From Anaeroglomus sp964630775 (GTDB lineage: Bacteria > Planctomycetota > Phycisphaerae > Sedimentisphaerales > Anaerohalosphaeraceae), in assembly GCA_964630775.1 (NCBI GenBank), contig CAZVYY010000014.1, positions 23,345-87,344 of the forward strand: 64,000 bases of DNA. Direction: 5' to 3'. The position numbers were made by a program, and so were the translations under genes. Below the pieces are notes generated by a model that worked only from the letters and a program-made list of their open reading frames with translations, ran no database searches and had not been told where the DNA came from. Shown in pieces: positions 26,064 to 32,970 of this stretch; positions within the stretch are counted from its first letter, which is position 1, and every line of letters starts with the position of its first letter.

Positions 26064-26104
26064 AGCAGAATCTCCAAATGTCTATTGTCTAAGGTTTCTG
26101 TTCC

Positions 26105-26137
26105 TGAACGAAATTGTCCGCCCGAGGCGCGGCTAAG
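26105..26137. repeat. Degenerate fragment of the dispersed intergenic repeat
   Basis: TGAACGAAATTGTCC then GCGGCTAAG resemble the first third of copies A and B (TTGAAATTTTCC, GCGGCTAAG) with substitutions between. It lies upstream of the MTHFR fusion gene. Confidence 0.4.
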
Positions 26138-26177
26138 ATCCGTTTCAATATATTCTGTGGCCATCCTCGCGGCAAAA

Positions 26178-26194
26178 TATACTTGTTAAGTATA
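26178..26194. promoter_or_regulatory. Palindrome upstream of the MTHFR fusion gene
   Basis: TATACTT-GTT-AAGTATA is a perfect 7-bp inverted repeat in the 225-base spacer between ahbAB and the MTHFR gene. It is a possible operator; nothing further supports it. Confidence 0.3.
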
Positions 26195-26288
26195 CCTGAG
26201 CATTCATTATAGAGAAAATGTAACGACAGCGTACCCGAATGCAACTTGTTTTTTGTCTTTTCTTGCTCTTATTCAGGCAAAATCGACA

Positions 26289-27242
26289 TCACGAATAGAA
26301 AACCGGTTTTTTCTTGAACTCGCGTACCGTCGGCAGCAGAGCATAATCACAAATACGGTATTCCTCAGCAAGTTCATCGATAAACCGCTGTACATCCTCC
26401 ATCCGTCCGGCGTGAATCATCGCAAACAGATTATACGGCCAGCCGGCAAAAGTCTTTCGCTGATAACAATGGCTGACCGCCGCACGCGACGCCATCGCCT
26501 TGCCCGCTGCATCCATCCGGGCTTTCTCCACGACCGTCGCCAGCATCACATTGACTGTATAGCCCAGCTTACGGTGGTCCAGCACCGCAACGATACGCCG
26601 GATTACGCCCTTATCGGACAACTCCTGTGCAATTTTCAGCAAATCCGGACTCAACGGGCTTTGGGTCAATACGATATCGTCCTGCATAAGACGCAATGCC
26701 TGCCGCTGGTCTGCCGTCAATTCCACAACTCCGCCCGGCTCACCCACAGGCTGATACTCCCCCGCCAGAAAATCCTTCGCTGAAGGCCCGGCCGGGTCAA
26801 AACGCACATCCAGCTTATAAACCGTCTCGGCCGGCAAGGCCTGGAATTCCACCCCGGTTTGCTGCGTCAGTTTGTCTAAAATGGCTTCGATTCGCTCGAA
26901 GGATTCATCCTGACAGGTAAACCAAAGATTGAACTTGTGATTCCGCAGATAATTATGCGACACCCCCTCAAGCGCATTGACCGCCTCAGCCACCGCGTCC
27001 AGCTTTTCTGTCGGCACACTGGCCGTAACCAGCGTCGCCACACGGCCCAGCCGTTTATAATCCAACTGCGCCCGGTATCGGCGGATATACCCCTGTTCTT
27101 TGAGCCGTCGGATTGCAGCGATCGCATCGGCCTCCGAACAGCCCGCCTGCTGTGCTAATGCCCGAAACGGCCGCTCCGTCAGCGGCAAGGGGTTCTGCAC
27201 CCATTGCAATACACAGTTGTCTAACTCAGAACGTCCGGTCAT
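26289..27242 (-). CDS. ahbAB: Siroheme decarboxylase, AhbA-AhbB fusion
   Basis: This 317-residue protein is a tandem of two AsnC/Lrp-like units. The first (about 1-150) has a helix-turn-helix (RPFRALAQQAGCSEADAIAA, RRLKEQGYIRRYRAQLDYKR) and an NLWFTCQ strand. The second (about 175-317) repeats the pattern (SPDLLKIAQELSDKGVIRRI, AVLDHRKLGYTVNVM, AGWPYNLFAMIHAG). AhbA and AhbB are normally separate subunits of the enzyme that decarboxylates siroheme to 12,18-didecarboxysiroheme in the alternative heme pathway; here they are one chain. Its ATG overlaps the ahbD stop (ATGA), supporting the assignment over a plain Lrp regulator. Confidence 0.88.
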   Translation of the reverse strand: MTGRSELDNCVLQWVQNPLPLTERPFRALAQQAGCSEADAIAAIRRLKEQGYIRRYRAQLDYKRLGRVATLVTASVPTEKLDAVAEAVNALEGVSHNYLRNHKFNLWFTCQDESFERIEAILDKLTQQTGVEFQALPAETVYKLDVRFDPAGPSAKDFLAGEYQPVGEPGGVVELTADQRQALRLMQDDIVLTQSPLSPDLLKIAQELSDKGVIRRIVAVLDHRKLGYTVNVMLATVVEKARMDAAGKAMASRAAVSHCYQRKTFAGWPYNLFAMIHAGRMEDVQRFIDELAEEYRICDYALLPTVREFKKKPVFYS

Positions 27243-28273
27243 TTCACTTTATCCATACTCGTTTGCCCAAGCACACACAAGGGATCCTGCCCCAGCAGGT
27301 GGCCGTTAGCAATCAGGGCCCGCGCCCGGCAGCCCCGGCAGTCGGCCAAAAAACCGCATCGTCCGCAGAAATCCTGATACTGCGATAAATCCCGTATCGA
27401 CCGCAGCAGCGGGCTGTTGTGCCAGATATCCACCAGATTATACCCGTTTTGCACCAGATTACCCGCCTGAAGTTCCAGGAATCCGCAGGTCTGCACATCC
27501 CCCTGATAGCTGATAAACGCAAATCCGCTGGCCGCCAGACACCCACGAACATGGTCGGCGCCCGGGATGTTCTTCTGCCGGGCGACGCGGGCAAACTGCG
27601 GCCCGCAGGTCACACGCAATTCAATCGGATAGGTCGCCTTCATCGACGCCAGCGTCTCCAGAACCTGCTCATACCGCTTCGGCTCCAGCAGCAATTGCGT
27701 ATCCTGCTCGGCCCGCCCCACCGGCACCAACACAAACGGATTCCAGCAGGACGCCCCCAGCTCCACCGCCAGCCGGGCAATCGCATCCAACTGCTCCACA
27801 TTCACCCCCGTCAGGGTTGTGTTGATTTGAAACCGCAGGTTGGCCTTGCGGGCCTTTTCGATGGCCTTGAGCGTCGTTTCAAATGCCTCCGGCACCTGCC
27901 GAAACGCATCATGGCTGGCCGCATCCGGCCCATCCAGCGAAAACGAAAACGACAGCAATCCCGCCCGTTTGAACCGTTGAACCGCAGCATCATCCAGCAG
28001 CGCCCCGCAGGTCGCTATCGCCATCCGCAGGCCCAGCGATTTGCCGTAATCGGTCAGGTCAAAGATATCCTGCCGCATCATCGGCTCCCCGCCGGTCAGC
28101 ACGACTACGCACTTTTTCAGTTCCGCTATCGCTTCCAGAATCTTTCGGCACTGGTCCGTCGAAAGGACATCCTGTTCACGGGTCGTGGCCGACGCCCGGC
28201 AATGCCGACATCGCAGCACACACCGCCGCGTCACTTCAAATGCAATTATCGTGGGTTTTATAATTTCAGCCAT
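27239..28273 (-). CDS. ahbD: Radical SAM heme synthase-like protein AhbD
   Basis: This 344-residue radical SAM enzyme would oxidatively decarboxylate Fe-coproporphyrin III to heme b. The SAM cluster motif is EVTRRCVLRCRHCRASA (CxxxCxxC) near residue 20, followed by VVVLTGGEPMMRQDIF. A C-terminal SPASM-like cysteine set (GCLAASGF, TCGFLEL, FCGRCGFLADCRGCRARA) binds auxiliary clusters. The AFEVTRxC text is closer to AhbD than to AhbC, as I recall the families. The ATG at 28273 is preferred; an upstream TTG at 28297 lies in repetitive intergenic sequence. It is coupled to ahbAB and follows hemB. Confidence 0.87.
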   Translation of the reverse strand: MAEIIKPTIIAFEVTRRCVLRCRHCRASATTREQDVLSTDQCRKILEAIAELKKCVVVLTGGEPMMRQDIFDLTDYGKSLGLRMAIATCGALLDDAAVQRFKRAGLLSFSFSLDGPDAASHDAFRQVPEAFETTLKAIEKARKANLRFQINTTLTGVNVEQLDAIARLAVELGASCWNPFVLVPVGRAEQDTQLLLEPKRYEQVLETLASMKATYPIELRVTCGPQFARVARQKNIPGADHVRGCLAASGFAFISYQGDVQTCGFLELQAGNLVQNGYNLVDIWHNSPLLRSIRDLSQYQDFCGRCGFLADCRGCRARALIANGHLLGQDPLCVLGQTSMDKVK

Positions 28274-28341
28274 AACATCTTTCAAGGTAAAGGGCAAAAG
28301 GTAAAAGGTAAAAGTATGGATAGCCCTTCGGGCTAAATATC

Positions 28342-28450
28342 TATACTGACCCTACTTAAATTTTTCTGGTTCGTCGCGGCTAAGTACAGTGGCATCAACC
28401 ACTTGCTGCTTTTGCTCGCGGAATAATCATACCCGTTGGGTATAATTCTC
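28342..28450. repeat. Dispersed 109-bp intergenic repeat, copy B
   Basis: This is the gap-free partner of 23510-23618, with the same length and about 88 percent identity. The terminal hairpin ATACCC-GTT-GGGTAT (28429-28443) is kept although its loop differs, which suggests that the structure is conserved. Confidence 0.85.
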
Positions 28451-28467
28451 AAACTGGCCGACCCGAC

Positions 28468-28540
28468 TTGTCATACCCGCGGAGGCGGGTATCCAGCTTT
28501 TGCTTGAAACTCTGGATTCCCGCTTTCGCGGGAATGACAA
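28468..28540. repeat. REP/BIME-like inverted repeat pair
   Basis: Two 29-base arms (28468-28496 and 28512-28540) are imperfect inverse copies. Each arm carries its own palindrome (CCCGCGGAGGCGGG; CCCGCTTTCGCGGG), separated by 15 bases. Such paired palindromes resemble REP/BIME elements found between genes in many bacteria; the TTCCCGCxxxxGCGGGAA core also recalls Neisseria dRS3. Confidence 0.8.
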
Positions 28541-28627
28541 TATGCAATACCTATTCACTTGTGAGTTTATCGTTTCAATATTCGTTCATTTTGAGTTATT
28601 GAATTTTTCCCTTTACCTTTTTCCTTT

Positions 28628-29662
28628 TTACTTTAACATCTTCGCTGCTTCCGGAGCAAAATACGTAATAATAATATCCGCCCCCGCCCGCTTGATCGAC
28701 AGCAGGCTTTCCATCATCGCTGCCTCATAATCCAGCAGACCGGCCTTGGCGGCGGCATGAATCATCATGTATTCCCCGGATACATTATACGCCGCAATCG
28801 GTACATCAAAATGATGCCGGGCCAGGGCGATGATATCCAGATACGGCAAGGCGGGCTTGACCATCACAATATCGGCCCCCTGCACAATATCCTCTTCCAT
28901 CTGGCGAAGCCCCTGCCTGCCGCAGGCCGGGTCGATTTGGTGCGTCCGGCGGTCGCCGAAACTCGGCGTGCTCTGGGCGGCATCGCGGAACGGCCCGTAA
29001 AACGCCGAGGCAAACTTGGACGAATAGGACATGATCCCGCATTCGACATAGCCTTCGGTATCCAGCGTCTCCCGAATCAGCCCCACCCGGCCATCCATCA
29101 TATCCGACGGCGCCACGATATCCGCCCCCGCCCGGGCGTGGGCCAGGGCCATCGACGCCAGCACCTCAATCGTGCTGTCGTTGTCGATATGGCCTTCATA
29201 TTGCTGAACCGCCGGCGTCGCAAACGGCGACGGTTTGCGTTTGGGTTTCGCATCCGCCGCCATAATCAGCCCGCAGTGGCCGTGGTCGGTATAGGCACAC
29301 AGGCAGACATCCGTAATCACCAGCAGTTGCGGACACTTGGCCTTGATTTTGGCAATCGCCTGGCAGACCGCCGAATCCATCGCCGAGGCCCGCGAGGCGA
29401 CGGCGTCTTTTTTCTCTTTAGTCCCGAACAGCAGGATGGCGGGAATGCCCAACTCAGCCATCGCAGCCGCCTCTTTAGCCGCCAGGTCGGGCGAAAACCG
29501 ATAGCAATTGGCCATCGCCTCAATCGGCTCCTTGACCTGCTTGCCCGGACAGACAAACATCGGATAAACCAGGTCATCGACCGACAGCCGAACCTCGCTG
29601 ACCATCCGCCGCATCGTCGCATTCACCCGCAACCGCCGAAATCGTGTTTGTGGAAAGGACAT
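28628..29662 (-). CDS. hemB: Porphobilinogen synthase (delta-aminolevulinate dehydratase)
   Basis: This 344-residue enzyme condenses two 5-aminolevulinates to porphobilinogen. The cysteine-rich metal site is ITDVCLCAYTDHGHCG, indicating the zinc-dependent type. The two Schiff-base lysines are in YSSKFASAFYGPFRDAA and VMVKPALPYLDII. The C-terminus AAMMESLLSIKRAGADIIIT is typical. GGAG lies 7 bases before the ATG. With ahbD and ahbAB downstream on the same strand it forms a tetrapyrrole cluster. Confidence 0.97.
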   Translation of the reverse strand: MSFPQTRFRRLRVNATMRRMVSEVRLSVDDLVYPMFVCPGKQVKEPIEAMANCYRFSPDLAAKEAAAMAELGIPAILLFGTKEKKDAVASRASAMDSAVCQAIAKIKAKCPQLLVITDVCLCAYTDHGHCGLIMAADAKPKRKPSPFATPAVQQYEGHIDNDSTIEVLASMALAHARAGADIVAPSDMMDGRVGLIRETLDTEGYVECGIMSYSSKFASAFYGPFRDAAQSTPSFGDRRTHQIDPACGRQGLRQMEEDIVQGADIVMVKPALPYLDIIALARHHFDVPIAAYNVSGEYMMIHAAAKAGLLDYEAAMMESLLSIKRAGADIIITYFAPEAAKMLK

Positions 29663-29703
29663 TGTTATTCTCCGTACATTTTATAGAATGGATTTTAGCC
29701 CAT

Positions 29704-30234
29704 TCAGTTATTCTTATACTTAAATTCCGAATTCCATGCCTCTCTTTTCTCATTTTCCATCTGTTGACATAATGTATCATAGTAATGGCCAGATGTAAAA
29801 ACATAGATGATTTTATCGTCTTGCTGCTTCATGCTGACAGGAAGATTTTGTTCCGAGAATTCTCGATTCAGTTTTGAAGCCAAATACAGCGAATACATTG
29901 CTGCAATAAAACTGGGAAGCCCCAAATACCAGACATTTTGGATAAACAGATAAAAACCAAGGCTAAGACAGACAAGAAACAGCACTATGGACAACCAAGC
30001 TTTTTTATTCGGGAAAAACAGGTTAAATTTACATCGAAAACAAAAAGGCACTGAAATCTTACTCGGACTGAAGATTTTGACTAATTCAAAAAAAGGTATA
30101 AATGTCGAGGCCACAGCAATTGCCATGTCTTGATTATCAAGATAATATCGCCCTCTTGTTTTTCGACCACATCGAATACAATAGGGTTCAAATGGTACTG
30201 GTTTTGGATTTTCTAAAAAAATTGGATCATTCAT
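29704..30234 (-). CDS. Uncharacterised membrane protein with two CxxC pairs
   Basis: This 176-residue protein is not recognised. It has CIRCGR near residue 19 and CFRCKF near residue 64, a possible metal-binding pair. Two hydrophobic segments follow, at about 78-98 (WLSIVLFLVCLSLGFYLFIQ) and 102-120 (YLGLPSFIAAMYSLYLA). The C-terminal half is soluble. It lies upstream of hemB on the same strand with a 41-base gap, and downstream of a DUF3795 remnant whose ribosome binding site survives. Its base composition is more AT-rich than its neighbours, so it may be acquired. Confidence 0.6.
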   Translation of the reverse strand: MNDPIFLENPKPVPFEPYCIRCGRKTRGRYYLDNQDMAIAVASTFIPFFELVKIFSPSKISVPFCFRCKFNLFFPNKKAWLSIVLFLVCLSLGFYLFIQNVWYLGLPSFIAAMYSLYLASKLNREFSEQNLPVSMKQQDDKIIYVFTSGHYYDTLCQQMENEKREAWNSEFKYKNN

Positions 30235-30294
30235 AATTTTTCAAAACTAAATACAACTTGTTTTCACCACTCCTTCGGACCTTGATTAACCGCC

Positions 30295-30372
30295 TCAACA
30301 CCAAGACCACAAATGATTTTCAGAACAATCTAATCCGCAATAAGCGATATCATCGGCTTTGTTTTCAAGCAT
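30295..30372 (-). pseudogene. N-terminal remnant of a DUF3795 gene
   Basis: A 25-codon frame starts with an ATG at 30372 that has GGGAG 6 bases before it. It reads MLENKADDIAYCGLDCSE, the usual opening of DUF3795 proteins (xxYCGLxCxxC), then diverges and stops. The second cysteine pair is missing. It looks like the head of a gene whose body was deleted, next to the AT-rich 29704-30234 gene. Confidence 0.5.
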
Positions 30373-30535
30373 TTTATACTCCCTAACTATCCTTATGAAT
30401 GGTTGTGATAACGCAATCACAAGCTGGGCTTCAAGTTTACATAAAGCCTGATTTTCGACTGAATTATACTATAAATCCCCCGCCTTGTTCCAGTTCTATC
30501 TTGAAATCCGGCTTGAAAACAGGGATAATCCCGAC

Positions 30536-30769
30536 ATGACACAACCCCAGCTATTGACACTACCCGACTCCGTCTTAGAGGATCTGGACGGCCTGATTGC
30601 CCGCTATCCGGCCCTGGCCGAGGCGGCGGCCTACGGTATCGATATCTCCCTGCTGATCGACAACCTCCGCCGTCCCGTCGAAGAACGCATCCGCCGGCAC
30701 CAGCAGGCCCTCAACGCCATCCGGCAGCTTCGAAAAGCCAAACTAATCGACCCCAAACAGACGCCCTGA
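30536..30769 (+). CDS. Small antitoxin-like protein (orphan nucleotidyltransferase partner)
   Basis: This 77-residue protein reads LTLPDSVLEDLDGLIARYPA, YGIDISLLIDNLRR, PVEERIRRHQQALNAIRQLR and a charged tail. Proteins with this text (YGIDISLL..., PxERxRxHQ) are, from memory, usually encoded just upstream of a nucleotidyltransferase gene. Here the next gene downstream is on the other strand, so no partner is present. The ATG at 30536 is chosen as the first in register with the conserved part; AGGGA lies about 10 bases before it. A longer frame begins upstream at 30485. Confidence 0.7.
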   Translation: MTQPQLLTLPDSVLEDLDGLIARYPALAEAAAYGIDISLLIDNLRRPVEERIRRHQQALNAIRQLRKAKLIDPKQTP

Positions 30770-30791
30770 CCCGCTCGTTGCGGGTATAGGT

Positions 30792-31364
30792 TTAATGTGC
30801 AATCCTCCAATCCGTACGGTCGTTATTCACAGACACGACCTCGGCATTGGTAATCCGCCAGATGTCTCCGGCCTCTTTCTGAAATCCCACCGTCATCTCG
30901 GCAAAAAACAGCCCGCCCGCCGCGGCATACGAGCTTTTAGGGTCCAGAAAAACCGCCATATTTAATTTCGCCTGGGCCGTCCCCTGAAAGATGTTGATGG
31001 TCAGTTCCTGAAACCGCACCTTGGAAATGGCCGCACTCCTGAAAATCCCGCCGATATCGTCCATAAAAACGGCCTTATTCGGATGAAGCACGTCTTTATA
31101 TCGCTGTGAAATCAGCGGCTCGATGGTTCGTGCATCTCTGGCCACCGCCGCATCTCGGCACGTCAGGACAATCCCCCGTACCTGCTCGTAATCGGTCTTG
31201 ACTAAATAATCCAGCCCGAAGCCCGCTGCGACAATCAGCACCCCCAGAATAATCGCCAAAAGACCGTTTTTCTCCGATACATTATTGCGAACCCATACGC
31301 CGATAATCAGTGTGACAATGCCCACAATCAACAGCAGCCACGGATCCTCAAATACATTCCACAT
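30792..31364 (-). CDS. Membrane protein with SnoaL-like extracytoplasmic domain
   Basis: This 190-residue protein has two membrane segments at the N-terminus (WLLLIVGIVTLIIGVWV, GLLAIILGVLIVAAGFGLDY). The following ~130-residue domain has the pattern of a SnoaL/DUF4440-like fold (ARTIEPLISQRYKDVL, KVRFQELTINIFQGTAQAKL, DIWRITNAEVVSV). No catalytic motif is visible. AAGGAAGGAG precedes the ATG. It lies 13 bases downstream of surE on the same strand, so the two are probably cotranscribed. Specific function is unknown. Confidence 0.65.
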   Translation of the reverse strand: MWNVFEDPWLLLIVGIVTLIIGVWVRNNVSEKNGLLAIILGVLIVAAGFGLDYLVKTDYEQVRGIVLTCRDAAVARDARTIEPLISQRYKDVLHPNKAVFMDDIGGIFRSAAISKVRFQELTINIFQGTAQAKLNMAVFLDPKSSYAAAGGLFFAEMTVGFQKEAGDIWRITNAEVVSVNNDRTDWRIAH

Positions 31365-31377
31365 AAAACTCCTTCCT

Positions 31378-32142
31378 TTATTTAGATTGTTTTAGTCTCC
31401 TGGCTAAGCGTTCGTTGCCCGTCGGTTCCGTCAAATTGAGACGCAGCGAGGTCAGCGTAATGTACCCCGCCGCGATGGCCGTGGTATCGGTCCAGTTATT
31501 TTCATCATGGGTGTCGCGGTGGTTTCCCCCCGCCAGCCGATATACCGCCTGGTCTTCCTGTTCATCCACAACCTGATAGAATTCATCAAATCCGCAGGTC
31601 GATTGCGGCACGACTTTAATTCCGCAGGGTTTGCCTCTGGACAATCGGGGGATGTTGATGCTGACGACCTCCCGCGGCTGAATCGGCAAAATCTGCTTGA
31701 TAACGTCGAGGGCCAAATCGGCGGCCTGTTCGCTGTCCCACGGCTCATCCATCGCCGCACTGACCGCAATGGCCGGCAGGTCATAAAACGCCCCTTCGAT
31801 GGCCCCCGCCACGGTGCCTGAATAAAACACGTTAATCCCCACATTGGCTCCATGATTCATCCCGGAAACAAGCAGGTCAATCGGTTTGTCCTTCGGGACC
31901 AGTTTATTAATCGCCACCTTGACGCAATCAGCCGGGGAACCATCCACGCTATAGCCGCTGAATTTGCCGACAATATCCAGCAACTGGCAGGTCAAATCCC
32001 GTAGCGAGATACTGTGGCCGGCGCCGGACTGAACATCGGCGGGAGCAACCACAGTCACTTTGCCCAGTGTGGCCAGCCGTTTATATAACGCCGCCAGTCC
32101 CGGCGCGAAAATACCGTCATCATTGGTCAAAAGTATATGCAT
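31378..32142 (-). CDS. surE: 5'/3'-nucleotidase SurE
   Basis: This 254-residue metal-dependent phosphatase acts on nucleoside monophosphates. The start MHILLTNDDGIFAPGL carries the DD metal site. VAPADVQSGAGHSISL, DCVKVAIN and SGMNHGANVGINVFYSGTVA (Asn metal ligand) follow in family order. The ATG at 32142 is chosen because the conserved N-terminus begins there and AAGGGA lies 5 bases before it. It is divergent from nnrE with 101 bases between their start codons. Confidence 0.96.
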   Translation of the reverse strand: MHILLTNDDGIFAPGLAALYKRLATLGKVTVVAPADVQSGAGHSISLRDLTCQLLDIVGKFSGYSVDGSPADCVKVAINKLVPKDKPIDLLVSGMNHGANVGINVFYSGTVAGAIEGAFYDLPAIAVSAAMDEPWDSEQAADLALDVIKQILPIQPREVVSINIPRLSRGKPCGIKVVPQSTCGFDEFYQVVDEQEDQAVYRLAGGNHRDTHDENNWTDTTAIAAGYITLTSLRLNLTEPTGNERLARRLKQSK

Positions 32143-32207
32143 ATCAATCCCTTGGCAAAAGTTTTCCTCATGCGCCATACTCTACCGGCATAGCGGCATA
32201 AAGTCAA

Positions 32208-32236
32208 TTGACCAATCCGGAGACATACAATATAAT
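32208..32236 (+). promoter_or_regulatory. Sigma-70 promoter for nnrE, predicted leaderless
   Basis: TTGACC (32208-32213), exactly 17 bases, TATAAT (32231-32236), then 7 bases to an ATG at 32244. This is one of the best promoter matches in the window and makes 32244 the likely start of nnrE. Confidence 0.72.
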
Positions 32237-32243
32237 CCGCCCT

Positions 32244-32942
32244 ATGATTTTCTGGCAGCCTTACAATACGACGATGCATTCCATCCTGACCCGTCAGCAG
32301 GTACGGGATTACGATGCCTGGGCCATCCGGCAGATGGCGATTCCCGGCGTGGCCCTGATGGAAAATGCCGGACGCAGTGCCGCTGAGATTGCCCTGGCTA
32401 TGCTGGGCAAAAACAGCCATTCCAAAGTGTGTATCTTCTGCGGGGCGGGGAATAATGGCGGTGATGGGTTTGTGATTGCCCGCCATCTGGCCAACAGCGG
32501 CGTTCGCGTGCAGATTATCTGCTGTGCCCCCCGTGAGAAAATCACCGGTGATGCCCTCATTAATCTAACAATTTGTGAAAAGATGAATCTGCCGATGGCT
32601 TGGCTGGAACAGTCTGAAAAAACCATCTGTCCACAGCTTCATGGGTTATGCGATGGATGCAATCTGATTATCGATGCCATTTTCGGCACAGGGCTTAAGG
32701 GGGAATTGTCCAGCTTTTTCGTCGCTCTGATTAGCTGCATCAACAGCCTGAAAGTCCCGATTCTTGCCGTTGATATTCCCTCCGGCCTCGATTGCGATAA
32801 TGGAATTCCGCTTCCGGTGTGTATTGAAGCTGCTGCGACCGTCAGCTTTGTCGCCGCCAAGCCTGGCTTTTTTGAACAGGGCAAGAGCCTGCCTGTTCTG
32901 GGGGAATTGTATATCGCATCGATTGGGATTGTAAAACAATAA
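32244..32942 (+). CDS. nnrE: NAD(P)H-hydrate epimerase (YjeF N-terminal domain)
   Basis: This 232-residue protein repairs damaged NADH/NADPH by epimerising the hydrates. Motifs are RQMAIPGVALMENAGRSAAE, VCIFCGAGNNGGDGFVIAR, IIDAIFGTGLKGEL, ILAVDIPSGLDCDNG and TVSFVAAKPGFF. The dehydratase half (YjeF C-terminal, NnrD) found fused in many bacteria is absent. The start at 32244 is set by the leaderless promoter; an internal ATG at 32274 also fits the conserved region but lacks a ribosome binding site. Confidence 0.93.
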   Translation: MIFWQPYNTTMHSILTRQQVRDYDAWAIRQMAIPGVALMENAGRSAAEIALAMLGKNSHSKVCIFCGAGNNGGDGFVIARHLANSGVRVQIICCAPREKITGDALINLTICEKMNLPMAWLEQSEKTICPQLHGLCDGCNLIIDAIFGTGLKGELSSFFVALISCINSLKVPILAVDIPSGLDCDNGIPLPVCIEAAATVSFVAAKPGFFEQGKSLPVLGELYIASIGIVKQ

Positions 32943-32970
32943 CTATCAATAATACGACATTTTCTCGCTT

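Larger units (their letters stand above)
28274..28627. other. Repeat-rich spacer splitting hemB from ahbD
   Basis: This 354-base stretch holds no gene. It contains purine-rich AAGGTAAA-type motifs at about 28286-28314 and their inverted counterpart at about 28606-28632. It also holds a small AGCCC-TTCG-GGCT hairpin (28322-28334), copy B of the 109-bp repeat and a REP-like inverted pair (28468-28540). It looks like layered insertions into an ancestral hemB-ahbD operon. Confidence 0.7.

Noticed and set aside
26289..27242. Lrp/AsnC transcriptional regulator.
   Set aside because: The tandem AsnC-like layout and ATGA coupling to a radical SAM heme gene fit an AhbA-AhbB siroheme decarboxylase instead.
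28468..28540. Possible CRISPR repeat pair.
   Set aside because: Only two units in inverted orientation, no spacers of regular length and no cas genes; a REP/BIME-like pair fits better.
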